NCBI RefSeq assembly: GCF_902859825.1
Contig: NZ_CADIKB010000016.1
Span: 1 to 64,000 of the forward strand
Length of the DNA stretch: 64,000 nt
Source: Paraburkholderia phenoliruptrix
GTDB taxonomy: Bacteria; Pseudomonadota; Gammaproteobacteria; Burkholderiales; Burkholderiaceae
Direction: 5' to 3'
Of this stretch, positions 44,155-53,216 are shown piece by piece; the stretch's first letter is position 1, and each line of letters begins with the position of its first letter. The notes under the pieces were generated by a model, which saw only the letters and a program-made list of their open reading frames with translations, searched no databases and had not been told where the DNA came from. The position numbers and the translations under genes are program-made.

Positions 44155-45462
44155 TTAATTGACTTGAACGCTCTCTTCACGCCGCGGCTTCTGGCTGTTG
44201 CTTTGCGCAGTGTCGTAGTACGCCTCATATTCGCGCTGAGTGACGATGTGATCGGCGATGTGCTTCGCGTCATGCCACACACCCCAGATAAATGCCGAGC
44301 CGCGTCGCGACAACCAGGGAAGGCCGAGGAAATACACACCTCGCTCGTTCGATACACCGCGTTGGTGTTTCGGCTTGCCTTTCTCGTCGAACGTATCGAC
44401 TTGCAGCCACTTGAAGTCGGTCGCGTAGCCCGTTGCCCAGATGATCGACGTGACGCCTGCCTGTTCGAGATCGAGATCCGTCAGCGGGTGGGTCAGACAG
44501 GCGGGGTCGGACGGAATCAGGCGTGCTTCCGGTTCAGCAGGAAGGTCGAGGCCGTTGCGGACTGCGTAACTGTCGGCTGCATCGAGCAGAGACAGATAGT
44601 TTTCATCTCCACGCGCAATGTTTTCCGCGAGGTCGGCGTTGAAGTGCACGACATTGCCGTCAAACGATTTCGTCAGACCGACGAGCGTAATGCCCTGATG
44701 CCCGAGTCGGCGGAAGTCCACGGTTTGCCCGCCACGCGCACCGCTCACCGCGATGGTCACGTGCTCGCGGCCAGGCTTCATCACTTCGGCATCCCACTCG
44801 CCGAGAACGCCGAGCCACCAGCAGAAGTCGCGTCCGCGATACGCGCGCGGCGGACGGTCATGCGCACCAACAGACAGATACACGTTGCGGCCCGCGCGCT
44901 GCAGTTCATCGGCAATCTGCACGCCCGACGAACCGGCGCCCACGACCAGTACGCCACCAGCGGGCAACTGCTGCGGGTTGCGATAGTCCGCCGAATGGAT
45001 CTGCGTGAGCGATGCATGGCGCGGCGCGATCGGCGGAATCACGGGCTTCTGGAATGGACCTGTCGCCACGACGACGCGCCTCGCCTCCAGCACGCCATCC
45101 GACGTCTCGACGGTAAAACCTTCGCGCCCCGTGTTGCGTACCACCTTCGTCACTTCGACGCCGGTGCGAATCGGTGCTTCGAACTTCCTCGCGTAGGCGA
45201 CGAAGTAATCTGCGACTTCTTCTTTGGGCGCAAAGGCATCCGGCCGGGTCTCCGCGAATTCAAGGCCCGGAAAGCGATCGTGCCAGGCGGGGCCGTTCGC
45301 GACAAGCGAATCCCACCGTCCCGTGCGCCAGCGCTCCGCAATGCGTGCGCGTTCCAGCACCAGATGCGGCACCCCATGGCGGCTCAAATGTTCGCTCATG
45401 GCGACGCCGGCTTGGCCCGCGCCTACTACGAGCGTATCGATCGACGTTGTTCCCACTGTCAT
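44155..45462 (-). CDS. Flavin-dependent monooxygenase (CzcO/FMO-like)
   Basis: A 435-residue two-dinucleotide flavoprotein. The FAD site is DTLVVGAGQAGVAMSEHL and the NAD(P)H site is GGVLVVGAGSSGVQIADEL. ATGPFQKPVIPP and the C-terminal IIWATGYATDFKWL match the class B monooxygenase pattern. Such enzymes oxygenate amines, sulfides or ketones. As first gene of the leftward unit it probably performs an N-oxidation or oxidative cleavage on the imported substrate. A LysR gene diverges from it across 160 bases containing several inverted repeats. Confidence 0.85.
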   Translation of the reverse strand: MTVGTTSIDTLVVGAGQAGVAMSEHLSRHGVPHLVLERARIAERWRTGRWDSLVANGPAWHDRFPGLEFAETRPDAFAPKEEVADYFVAYARKFEAPIRTGVEVTKVVRNTGREGFTVETSDGVLEARRVVVATGPFQKPVIPPIAPRHASLTQIHSADYRNPQQLPAGGVLVVGAGSSGVQIADELQRAGRNVYLSVGAHDRPPRAYRGRDFCWWLGVLGEWDAEVMKPGREHVTIAVSGARGGQTVDFRRLGHQGITLVGLTKSFDGNVVHFNADLAENIARGDENYLSLLDAADSYAVRNGLDLPAEPEARLIPSDPACLTHPLTDLDLEQAGVTSIIWATGYATDFKWLQVDTFDEKGKPKHQRGVSNERGVYFLGLPWLSRRGSAFIWGVWHDAKHIADHIVTQREYEAYYDTAQSNSQKPRREESVQVN

Positions 45463-45525
45463 GGCTATGTCCTTCCGAGAGGCGGTATGTCGTCGTGGGA
45501 ATCTACGCGCCGAAACAGGATCGAT

Positions 45526-45535
45526 AAAATATTTT
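45526..45535. promoter_or_regulatory. AT-rich palindrome in the divergent LysR/monooxygenase region
   Basis: AAAATATTTT, flanked as GATAAAATATTTTCA, lies 64 bases upstream of the monooxygenase start and 88 before the LysR start. It resembles the T-N11-A cores bound by LysR proteins. Confidence 0.4.
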
Positions 45536-45555
45536 CAAAAAATGCAGAGCATCGG

Positions 45556-45576
45556 AAAAACCTATGCACGGTTTTT
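45556..45576. promoter_or_regulatory. Inverted repeat next to the LysR gene
   Basis: AAAAACC-TATGCAC-GGTTTTT is a perfect seven-base inverted repeat with a seven-base centre. It lies 46 bases upstream of the LysR start and could be its autoregulatory site. Confidence 0.45.
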
Positions 45577-45622
45577 TGTCCGCTCCACAATGCAACGCAT
45601 CCTGCTCTCTTGATCGACGCCG

Positions 45623-46549
45623 ATGGAAAGCCACCCGCTACGCTATTCGTTGCGCCAGTTGCGCTATTTCGTGGTCACCGCCGAAGCACTTTCCTTTACC
45701 GCAGCGGCCAGGAAACTGCACATTTCGCAGCCGTCCATCTCCACGGCTTTAGCCGATCTGGAAGTGTCTTTCGGCGTGCAGCTCTTCATTCGACACCACG
45801 CTAGCGGTCTCTCGCTGACGCAGGCCGGGCGCGATTTATTAGGCCAGGCTCGCAATCTTCTGAAGATCGCAGAAGAATTGCAGATGGCCGCTAAAGAGAT
45901 GGATGGCGGAATGACGGGCTCCATCGCCCTGGGTTGCCTCGTGTCGCTCGCGCCGCCGCTTATGCCGGGACTGATTGCGCGCTTCACCGAAGATCACGCA
46001 GGCATTTCCTTTCGCACCGTCGAGGCACACCAGGATGCGCTGCTTCGCGGCTTGCACGACGGCTCGCTCGATATCGCGCTGACGTACAGCCTGGATCTCA
46101 CCGAGGACATTGCCTTCACGCCGCTGCTGTCCTTGCCGCCTTACGCCATTCTTCCGCGCACGCACCGGCTGGCGCGCGCCCGCAAGATTTCGCTGGCGGA
46201 TTTATTGCCCGAGCCCTATGTGATGCTCGATCTGCCGCACAGCCGCGAATACTTCGCTGCGCTCTTCGACGCGGTGGGCAGCCGCCCCGTCCCCGCGTTT
46301 CGCTCGTCCCAGCCGGAAGTGGTGCGCGGCATGGTGGCAAATGGACTCGGCTACAGCCTGCTCAACTTTCCGCTCAAGTCCAATCGCACCGTGGATGGCG
46401 AAGAGTTCGTGATTAAACGCTTTAAAGACAGTGTCAATCCAACGATGCTCGGCATCGCACAGTCTCGCACCATGAAACCCCGTCAGGTGGTGCATCGCTT
46501 CGCTTCGTTTTGCGAGAACTACATACGGCGCTTGCACATCGACGCTTGA
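45623..46549 (+). CDS. LysR-family regulator of the monooxygenase/Rieske unit
   Basis: A 308-residue LysR protein. The winged helix is LRQLRYFVVTAEALSFTAAARKLHISQPSISTALADLE, and the effector domain runs from about residue 95 (GSIALGCLVSLAPPLMPGL). It sits between the leftward monooxygenase-RidA-DUF1028-ArgE genes and the rightward Rieske-ABC genes. It is thus well placed to control both, with the inducer likely the substrate of the importer. Confidence 0.87.
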   Translation: MESHPLRYSLRQLRYFVVTAEALSFTAAARKLHISQPSISTALADLEVSFGVQLFIRHHASGLSLTQAGRDLLGQARNLLKIAEELQMAAKEMDGGMTGSIALGCLVSLAPPLMPGLIARFTEDHAGISFRTVEAHQDALLRGLHDGSLDIALTYSLDLTEDIAFTPLLSLPPYAILPRTHRLARARKISLADLLPEPYVMLDLPHSREYFAALFDAVGSRPVPAFRSSQPEVVRGMVANGLGYSLLNFPLKSNRTVDGEEFVIKRFKDSVNPTMLGIAQSRTMKPRQVVHRFASFCENYIRRLHIDA

Positions 46550-46561
46550 ACAGCGCTGCAT

Positions 46562-46615
46562 AGCCAAAAGCTTTGCGTTGTATCCGAAAACTATATTTTG
46601 ACTGGGATATTGGCT
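46562..46615. promoter_or_regulatory. Nested inverted repeats upstream of the Rieske-ABC operon
   Basis: AGCCAA (46562-46567) pairs with TTGGCT (46610-46615), enclosing TATCC (46581-46585) and GGATA (46605-46609). The AT-rich stretch between them (CTATATTTTG) resembles the palindrome at 45526-45535. The site lies 70-125 bases upstream of the Rieske start, suitable for a LysR activator. Confidence 0.45.
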
Positions 46616-46685
46616 TGATAGATTGAGTCCATGCCGAGCGCATTGCGCCGGGCGCTCCTGCTTAACGCACGCAAGGGACGAAGTC

Positions 46686-47822
46686 ATGGACAACGCCGGA
46701 CTGACCGAGTTGATCGACGCATTGCGCACCGGCTGCGATCGGCCGTTCAGCGACGCTCGCGCCATGCCGCCCGGCGTCTACACGTCGGCGGAATTTCTGA
46801 AGCGCGAAGAGCGCGACATCTTTCAGCGCGAATGGCAATGCGTCGGCCGCGCAAGCGCGCTCAAAGCGGCCGGCGATTATCTGACCGCACGCATCGGCGC
46901 ACAACCGGTCGTCGTTTTGCGCGATGAACAAATGCAACTGCGGGCGATGTCCAATGTGTGCCTGCACCGCATGTCGATGTTGCTCGAAGGACGCGGCAAT
47001 GTACGGCGCATCGTATGTCCTTATCACGCGTGGAATTACTCGCTCGACGGCGCACTGAAGGGCGCGCCTCTCATGGACCGTCAGGAAGGCTTCTGCAAAG
47101 AGCGCTACAGGCTTCCCGCCGTGCGCTGCGAGGAATGGCAAGGCTGGATCTATGTCACGCTCGATCAGGATGCCCAACCGGTCCACCAGCAGCTGGCGGA
47201 ACTGAGTCCGCTGATCGACGCCTACGGTATGACCGGCTACATCGAAACTTTCTATGAAGAGCACGTGTGGGACACCAACTGGAAGGTCCTCGCCGAGAAC
47301 TTCATGGAGAGTTATCACCTGCCGATGCTTCATCGCGCGACGGTAGGTCCGCACTCGCGTCTTGAAGAGATGGAGTGCCCGCCGGGGTATGCGGCATTCA
47401 ACTATCACTGGATCACCAAGGAAGCGTCTCTGCCTATCGGCAACGCGCATCCCGACAACACGCGCCTGACCGGCCACTGGCGCAAGACCACCGCTTTACT
47501 CGCCATCTATCCGACTCATCTGATCACGCTCACGCCCGGTTATTTCTGGTACCTCGTGCTGCAACCGCAAGGCGTCGGGCGCGTGCATATACGGTTTGGC
47601 GGCGGCCTGTCGCCGGAATTCATCGCCGATCCGAAAGCGAATGCGCATATGGCCACGCTCAAGAAATTGCTCGACGAGGTGAATGCCGAAGACAGGCGCG
47701 GAGTCGAAGCGGTCTTTCACGGCGTGCATGCGCCGCTTGCCAAACCGGGCCACCTCAGCCATCTGGAACGGCCGAACTATGACTTCGCGCGTTATCTCGC
47801 GAGCAAGCTGAATTCGCATTAA
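46686..47822 (+). CDS. Rieske non-haem iron oxygenase, carnitine/betaine-type alpha subunit
   Basis: A 378-residue Rieske oxygenase. Cys92-His94 and Cys111-His114 (C-x-H-x16-C-x2-H) bind the 2Fe-2S cluster. The mononuclear iron motif reads Glu208-Ser-Tyr-His211-x4-His216 (ENFMESYHLPMLH). Classical ring dioxygenases have Asp as the bridging residue, while glycine betaine and carnitine oxygenases have Glu in this position. A quaternary or N-alkylated amine is therefore a likelier substrate than an aromatic ring. No beta subunit or reductase gene is adjacent. The ATG at 46686 follows AAGGGACG. The ABC ATPase gene starts 21 bases after its stop. Confidence 0.85.
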   Translation: MDNAGLTELIDALRTGCDRPFSDARAMPPGVYTSAEFLKREERDIFQREWQCVGRASALKAAGDYLTARIGAQPVVVLRDEQMQLRAMSNVCLHRMSMLLEGRGNVRRIVCPYHAWNYSLDGALKGAPLMDRQEGFCKERYRLPAVRCEEWQGWIYVTLDQDAQPVHQQLAELSPLIDAYGMTGYIETFYEEHVWDTNWKVLAENFMESYHLPMLHRATVGPHSRLEEMECPPGYAAFNYHWITKEASLPIGNAHPDNTRLTGHWRKTTALLAIYPTHLITLTPGYFWYLVLQPQGVGRVHIRFGGGLSPEFIADPKANAHMATLKKLLDEVNAEDRRGVEAVFHGVHAPLAKPGHLSHLERPNYDFARYLASKLNSH

Positions 47823-47843
47823 GAACGACAGGACGCAACTACG

Positions 47844-49025
47844 ATGTCTAATCCCTCCTTCATTTCGTTCTCGGGCGTGAGCAAATCGTATGACGGCGCG
47901 AACTATGTCGTCGACGATCTGAACCTCGATGTGCGCAAGGGAGAATTCCTGTCGCTGCTCGGGCCTTCCGGCTCAGGCAAGACGACCACGCTGATGATGC
48001 TGGCGGGATTCGAATCGCCGACACAAGGCGAGATCCGGCTCGACGGCAAGCGGCTCGACGACAAACCGCCGCATCAGCGCGACATCGGCATGGTGTTCCA
48101 GAACTATGCGTTGTTTCCGCATCTGACCATTGCGGAAAACGTCGCGTTTCCGCTGTCCGTCAGACGCGTGAGCCGCGCCGAACAGAAGACGCGCGTGAAG
48201 CGTGCGCTCGACATGATCGAGTTGCCGCATCTGGCGAATCGCCGCCCTGCGCAACTCTCGGGCGGACAACAGCAACGCGTTGCGCTTGCGCGCGCACTCG
48301 TGTTCGAACCGAGTGTCGTCCTGATGGACGAACCGCTCGGCGCACTCGACAAGCGTCTGCGTGAAACGATGCAATACGAGATCATGCGGCTGCATCGCGA
48401 GTTGTCCTTAACGATTGTGTATGTGACGCACGATCAGGCCGAAGCGTTGACCATGTCGGATCGCGTCGCCGTATTTTCCGATGGTCGCATCCAGCAGGCC
48501 GCCACGCCAAGCGAGCTTTACGAGAACGCTCAGAACGCATTCGTCGCGAACTTCGTCGGCGAAAACAATGGACTGACCGGACGCGTAGTGAGTTGCGATG
48601 ACCGCTGGGCGACGTTCGCGTTGTCCGACGGCAGCATCATTCGAGGCCGATGCGAGGCAGGCTTGCGCATCGGCGATGACGCCATGCTCGCACTGCGCCC
48701 CGAACGAGCGCACATTCCGAGCGCGGAAGGTCTGCAAATCGGCGAACACGATAACGTCGTGCAGGCGCGCGTGGAAGAGCTTGTCTATTGCGGCGATCAT
48801 CATCGTGTGCATCTTACGCTCGGCTCGCGCGATTCAATCGTCGTCAAAGTGCCCAATACGCAACGTCATGCGCTGCCTTCGGCGGGCGACACGATCCAGG
48901 TCGCCTGGCGTCACGACGACTGCAAGATTCTCGCGATGGCCGCGGCGCCCCGCCCGCACGCGATCGATACCTTCGCCACGCCCTCACCTTCTCTCATCAC
49001 GACCGCACCCGCAGGAGCCAACTGA
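47844..49025 (+). CDS. ABC transporter ATPase (PotA-like)
   Basis: A 393-residue ATPase of the polyamine/opine/iron class. It has Walker A LLGPSGSGKTTTLMML, Q-loop VFQNYALFPHLT, signature LSGGQQQRVALARAL, Walker B VVLMDEPLGALD and the switch VYVTHDQAEAL. A C-terminal TOBE domain follows from about residue 285. It powers import through the two permeases downstream. It is the second gene of the Rieske-ABC operon. Confidence 0.92.
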   Translation: MSNPSFISFSGVSKSYDGANYVVDDLNLDVRKGEFLSLLGPSGSGKTTTLMMLAGFESPTQGEIRLDGKRLDDKPPHQRDIGMVFQNYALFPHLTIAENVAFPLSVRRVSRAEQKTRVKRALDMIELPHLANRRPAQLSGGQQQRVALARALVFEPSVVLMDEPLGALDKRLRETMQYEIMRLHRELSLTIVYVTHDQAEALTMSDRVAVFSDGRIQQAATPSELYENAQNAFVANFVGENNGLTGRVVSCDDRWATFALSDGSIIRGRCEAGLRIGDDAMLALRPERAHIPSAEGLQIGEHDNVVQARVEELVYCGDHHRVHLTLGSRDSIVVKVPNTQRHALPSAGDTIQVAWRHDDCKILAMAAAPRPHAIDTFATPSPSLITTAPAGAN

Positions 49026-49026
49026 C

Positions 49027-50073
49027 ATGCGCACCCGACTCAAAGCACAATGCGCCGCACTCGCCCTACTCGCTCTCGCCGGCGTAACCACTCAGGCAGC
49101 CGAAACGCTGAACGTGGTGACGTTTGGCGGTGCGTTCGAAGCTGCGGCCAAGAAGGCCTGGATGGACCCGTTCACGCAGTCGAACGGCACGCAGTTCTCG
49201 CTCGAATCGTATGACGGCGGACTCGCGAAGCTTTCGGCAATGGAACAGGCCAAGAACACCACATGGGACCTGATCGACCTCGAAACCAACGATGCGATCA
49301 CCGCCTGCGACGAAGGTCTGCTCAGGAAGTTCGACAAAAAGTCGCTCGGCAAGACCAGTGACTTCATTCCCGGTTCGATCAGCGATTGCGCGGTGGCCAG
49401 CATGGTCTGGTCGACGGTCTACGCTTACGATTCGAGCAAGCTGAAAAATGCACCGACCACCGTCAACGATTTCTTCGACGTGCAGAAATTCCCCGGCAAG
49501 CGCGGTCTGCGCAAATCGCCGAAGGTCGCGATGGAATGGGCGCTGATCGCCGACGGTGTCGATCCCAAGGACGTTTATAAAGTGCTCGGCACGCCGGCAG
49601 GCGTCGACCGCGCCTTCAAAAAGCTCGATACGATCAAGAAGAACATTGTGTGGTGGGAGTCGGGCGCGCAAGCGCCGCAACTGCTCGCCGACGGCGCCGT
49701 GGTGATGGTGCAGGCGTATAACGGCCGCATCGACGATGCAGTGAAGAAAGACCACAAGCCTTTCAAGGCCGTGTGGGATGCACAGGTCTACGATTTCGAA
49801 TGGTGGGGCATTCCGAGCGGCGCGAAGCATGCCGATCTGGCCTCGAAGTTCATTGTGTCGCAAGCGCAGCCGAAGGCATCGTCGGATCTGGCCAAGTACA
49901 TCGCTTATGCGCCGCCGCGCAAGGACGCGGTCGCGCTCGTCGATAAACAGCGTCTTGCCGACATGCCGACCGCGCCGGACAACTTCAAACGCGCCGTGCA
50001 GATCAACGCGAACTTCTGGGCCGACAACGCCGATGCGATCAACAAGCGCTTCCAGGTGTGGCTCACGCAATAA
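49027..50073 (+). CDS. ABC transporter periplasmic binding protein (PotD-like)
   Basis: A 348-residue binding protein with a signal peptide (MRTRLKAQCAALALLALAGVTTQA, cleavage near AAE). The mature protein begins TLNVVTFGGAFEAAAKKAWMDPF, typical of the spermidine/putrescine-opine class. It delivers the substrate in the periplasm. The start at 49027 lies one base after the ATPase stop codon. A preference for a small cationic compound fits the class and the betaine-type oxygenase nearby, but cannot be read from the sequence. Confidence 0.9.
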   Translation: MRTRLKAQCAALALLALAGVTTQAAETLNVVTFGGAFEAAAKKAWMDPFTQSNGTQFSLESYDGGLAKLSAMEQAKNTTWDLIDLETNDAITACDEGLLRKFDKKSLGKTSDFIPGSISDCAVASMVWSTVYAYDSSKLKNAPTTVNDFFDVQKFPGKRGLRKSPKVAMEWALIADGVDPKDVYKVLGTPAGVDRAFKKLDTIKKNIVWWESGAQAPQLLADGAVVMVQAYNGRIDDAVKKDHKPFKAVWDAQVYDFEWWGIPSGAKHADLASKFIVSQAQPKASSDLAKYIAYAPPRKDAVALVDKQRLADMPTAPDNFKRAVQINANFWADNADAINKRFQVWLTQ

Positions 50074-50101
50074 CTCAATTCAAGCAGACGGGAAGACGAA
50101 C

Positions 50102-51355
50102 ATGCCTGCATCGGTCCACGCAAACACTACCGGTCTTCCTCGGGAAACGGCTGGCCGCGCGTCCTATAACAAGGCGCAACGGCGCGCATCGGTGCAGGCG
50201 CTTCTGCTCGCATTACCGCTCATCGTATTTCTGCTCTCGACGTTCATCGCGCCCATCGCCATGCTGCTCGCACGCAGCGTGCAAAATCACGAAGTGGCAG
50301 ACAGCATGCCCGCGCTCACGCAAGCCTTGAATGCATGGGACGGCCAGGACATCCCGGGCGAGCCTACTTTCGCGTTGCTCGCGTCGGGCCTGAAACAGGC
50401 GCAGGAAAGCGGCCAGCTGGGAGCGGTCGCACGCCGGCTCAATTTCGCGCAGCCGGAGTTTCGCAGTCTGCTGATGCGCACGGCACGCAACATTCGCGAC
50501 AATGCACCGAAAGCGTGGAAGCCTGCGTTGATCGGTATCGATGAACGTTGGAACTCGCCCGAAGTGTGGCGCCTGCTGAAACGCGCGGCCGAGTCGCCCA
50601 CGCCCGACTATCTGCTTGCCGCCATGGATGCGCAAGTCACGCCGCAAGGGGCCATCGCGTCGATGCCCGCGAATGCGTCGGTCTATCGCGAAGCATTCGT
50701 TCGAACCATATCGATCAGCGCGACCGTTACGCTGCTTTGCCTCGTGCTCGGTTATCCCGTTGCATGGCTGCTCGCGAATCTGCCCGCGAGGACGGGCAAC
50801 CGTCTAATGCTGTTCGTGATCGTGCCGTTCTGGACGTCGCTGCTCGTGCGCACGACCGCGTGGTACGTTCTGCTGCAACCGGGCGGTGTCATCAACAGCG
50901 TGTTGTCCGGGCTCGGTCTTGCCACGCATCCTGTACCGCTGATTTTCAATCGCACCGGCGTGTTGATCGGCATGACGCATGTACTCTTGCCCTACATGAT
51001 TCTGGCGATCTATTCGGTCATGAAGAGTGTTTCGCCCGTCTATGTGCGCGCGGCAAAATCGCTCGGCGCGCATCCGTTCACGGCATTCGTGCGGATTTAT
51101 ATGCCGCAGACGCTGCCAGGCATCGGTGCCGGATGCTTCCTCGTGTTCGTGCTGGCGCTCGGCTACTACATCACGCCTGCACTGCTCGGCGGCGCAGGCG
51201 ACGAGATGATCAGCCAGCTCATCGCCATGCAAACCAACACCCAGCTCAACTGGGGACTCGCGGGCGCGCTGTCGGTGTACCTCGTGATCTTTACGGCGAT
51301 CTTCTACTTCCTGTTCAACCGCATCGTCGGCATCGACCGGCTGCGCTTCGGTTGA
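50102..51355 (+). CDS. ABC transporter permease (PotB-like) with large periplasmic loop
   Basis: A 417-residue inner-membrane permease. After the first helix (LLLALPLIVFLLSTFIAPIAMLLA) comes an unusually long soluble segment (about residues 60-195) before the other five helices. The EAA loop is YVRAAKSLGAHPFTAF. Long periplasmic insertions between helices 1 and 2 are known in some PotB-like permeases and may contact the binding protein. It begins 28 bases after the binding protein gene. Confidence 0.9.
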   Translation: MPASVHANTTGLPRETAGRASYNKAQRRASVQALLLALPLIVFLLSTFIAPIAMLLARSVQNHEVADSMPALTQALNAWDGQDIPGEPTFALLASGLKQAQESGQLGAVARRLNFAQPEFRSLLMRTARNIRDNAPKAWKPALIGIDERWNSPEVWRLLKRAAESPTPDYLLAAMDAQVTPQGAIASMPANASVYREAFVRTISISATVTLLCLVLGYPVAWLLANLPARTGNRLMLFVIVPFWTSLLVRTTAWYVLLQPGGVINSVLSGLGLATHPVPLIFNRTGVLIGMTHVLLPYMILAIYSVMKSVSPVYVRAAKSLGAHPFTAFVRIYMPQTLPGIGAGCFLVFVLALGYYITPALLGGAGDEMISQLIAMQTNTQLNWGLAGALSVYLVIFTAIFYFLFNRIVGIDRLRFG

Positions 51356-51380
51356 CTTATCGGCATCGAAGGACACGCTC

Positions 51381-52208
51381 ATGCAAGACAAACGCAACAC
51401 GGTGCTGACGGAACGCGTCGCTGCGCGCTGCGTGCGCGTGCACACCGCGCTCGTGCTGTTCTTCCTGATCGCGCCCATCCTCGCGATCATTCCGCTGTCG
51501 TTCAATTCCGGCTCGTATTTCTCGTATCCGATGCAGGGCTTTTCCTTTCGATGGTACGAGCAGGCACTCACAAGCGCGGACTGGCAGCGCGCGTTACTGA
51601 ACAGCGTGGGCATCGGCGCGGCATCGACCTTGATCGCAACCTGTCTCGGCACGCTCGCCGCACTGGGGTTGTCGCGTTCACAGTTTCCGTTGCGCTCGGT
51701 GATCATGCCGATCATCATTTCACCGATGATCGTGCCCATTGTCGTCGTAGCGGCCGGCTTCTACCTCATCTTCGCGCCCCTCGGACTGGTGAACTCGTAC
51801 GCCGGCGTCGTGCTTGCCCATGCGGCGCTCGGCACGCCGTTTGTCGTCATCACGGTGACCGCATCGTTGTTGTCGTTCGATCAGAGCCTGTTGCGCGCCG
51901 CGTCGGGTCTCGGGGCCCGTCCCTGGACTGCATTCCGCCGTGTCACCCTGCCGCTCATCACGCCTGCTGTCGCAACGGGCAGCGTGTTTGCGTTTGCGAC
52001 ATCGTTCGATGAAGTTATCGTGATCCTGTTCATCGGCGGGCCCGACCAGAAGACCGTACCGCGCCAGATGTGGAGCGGTATCCGCGACTCCATCGATCCG
52101 TCCATTCTCGCGGTCGCGACCATGCTGATCGTGTTTGCGGTGTTGCTCTTTGCGAGCATCAACTGGTTAAGAGCGCGGGCGTCCGCGGCGAGCCAGACGT
52201 TGACCTGA
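51381..52208 (+). CDS. ABC transporter permease (PotC-like)
   Basis: A 275-residue permease with six helices and the EAA-type loop LLRAASGLGARPWTAFRRVTLPLI. It pairs with the preceding permease to form the membrane channel of the importer. It is the last gene of the operon that starts with the Rieske oxygenase. The LysR gene at 52275 converges on it. Confidence 0.91.
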   Translation: MQDKRNTVLTERVAARCVRVHTALVLFFLIAPILAIIPLSFNSGSYFSYPMQGFSFRWYEQALTSADWQRALLNSVGIGAASTLIATCLGTLAALGLSRSQFPLRSVIMPIIISPMIVPIVVVAAGFYLIFAPLGLVNSYAGVVLAHAALGTPFVVITVTASLLSFDQSLLRAASGLGARPWTAFRRVTLPLITPAVATGSVFAFATSFDEVIVILFIGGPDQKTVPRQMWSGIRDSIDPSILAVATMLIVFAVLLFASINWLRARASAASQTLT

Positions 52209-52274
52209 TTGCGCGGCACGAAAGTGGCGTAGGCTGAGTGACAGACGTGCCAGTTGGCTGGATTGGCGACGAAC

Positions 52275-53171
52275 TCACGATTCGTCCTGCAGTTGCGCGA
52301 TCAACCGCAGGACGAATTCTTTCAATGCGGCCGACAGCACACGCCCAGACAAGGTCTGAATCTGTACGCTGCGCAGCGTCATGCCGGGATGGTCAATCGG
52401 GATCGCCACGAGACCGTCCTGCTCCAGCCGCGCCCGCACCGTAAACCGGCTCGTCAGTGAGACTGCGCCTGACACCTGCGTGAAAACGCACAACGTGCTC
52501 GAGTTATTACAGGTTAAGACTGGCTCGAACAGCAGGCCCTCAAGACTGGATGTCACGTCGAACATTTGCCGGATCGTCGTGCTGCGATCGAGCAGTGCAA
52601 TCGGAAAGGGCTGCAGGTCGGCCAGTGACACGTTGCTGCGAGCGGCCAGCTCATGGCTACGCTTCATCAACGCATAGATCGGCGCGCTGCGCGCGTACTC
52701 GACGCGAATCTCCGGGTCACGCGCAACACTAAAGGTCAGACCGATATCCGCGTCGCCGTTACGCACGCGCACTGTCACGTCCTGAGGCGCCGCCACCGTC
52801 AGCTCGAAGCGCGTACCCGGCGACTTTTCCAGAAAGCCGGCGATGACGTGCGGCAGCATGTCCCGCGCAAATGCTTCCGATGAGGCGATACGAATCGTGC
52901 TTCGATCGAATGAGGCAAGCGCCTTGATTTCATCGAGTACCTGCTCACCCTCGAGCAGGGTTCTGCGCACATGAGCGGCCAGAAGTTCACCGGCCTTGGA
53001 GAGCGCCATGCCGCGCGGTTGCCGCTCGAATAGCGGATACCCCACTTCCTCTTCCAGCTTGGCAATCTGCCGGCTGATCGCCGAGATCGTCACGTGCAAT
53101 TGCTCAGACGCTTCGCTTAGCGAGCCGGTGTTCGCAACCGCCAGAAAGTAACGAAGAGCGACGCTGTGCAT
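52275..53171 (-). CDS. LysR-family regulator divergent from the M20 peptidase
   Basis: A 298-residue LysR protein. The winged helix is MHSVALRYFLAVANTGSLSEASEQLHVTISAISRQIAKLE, and an effector domain follows from about residue 92. It diverges from the M20 peptidase-MHS carrier pair, which it probably controls. A perfect inverted repeat (53217-53244) lies in the shared intergenic region. Confidence 0.87.
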   Translation of the reverse strand: MHSVALRYFLAVANTGSLSEASEQLHVTISAISRQIAKLEEEVGYPLFERQPRGMALSKAGELLAAHVRRTLLEGEQVLDEIKALASFDRSTIRIASSEAFARDMLPHVIAGFLEKSPGTRFELTVAAPQDVTVRVRNGDADIGLTFSVARDPEIRVEYARSAPIYALMKRSHELAARSNVSLADLQPFPIALLDRSTTIRQMFDVTSSLEGLLFEPVLTCNNSSTLCVFTQVSGAVSLTSRFTVRARLEQDGLVAIPIDHPGMTLRSVQIQTLSGRVLSAALKEFVLRLIAQLQDES

Positions 53172-53216
53172 GCAGGACGCGCTGGTTTGCGCTTTTGGAA
53201 AGGAGAGTCTGCAAAT

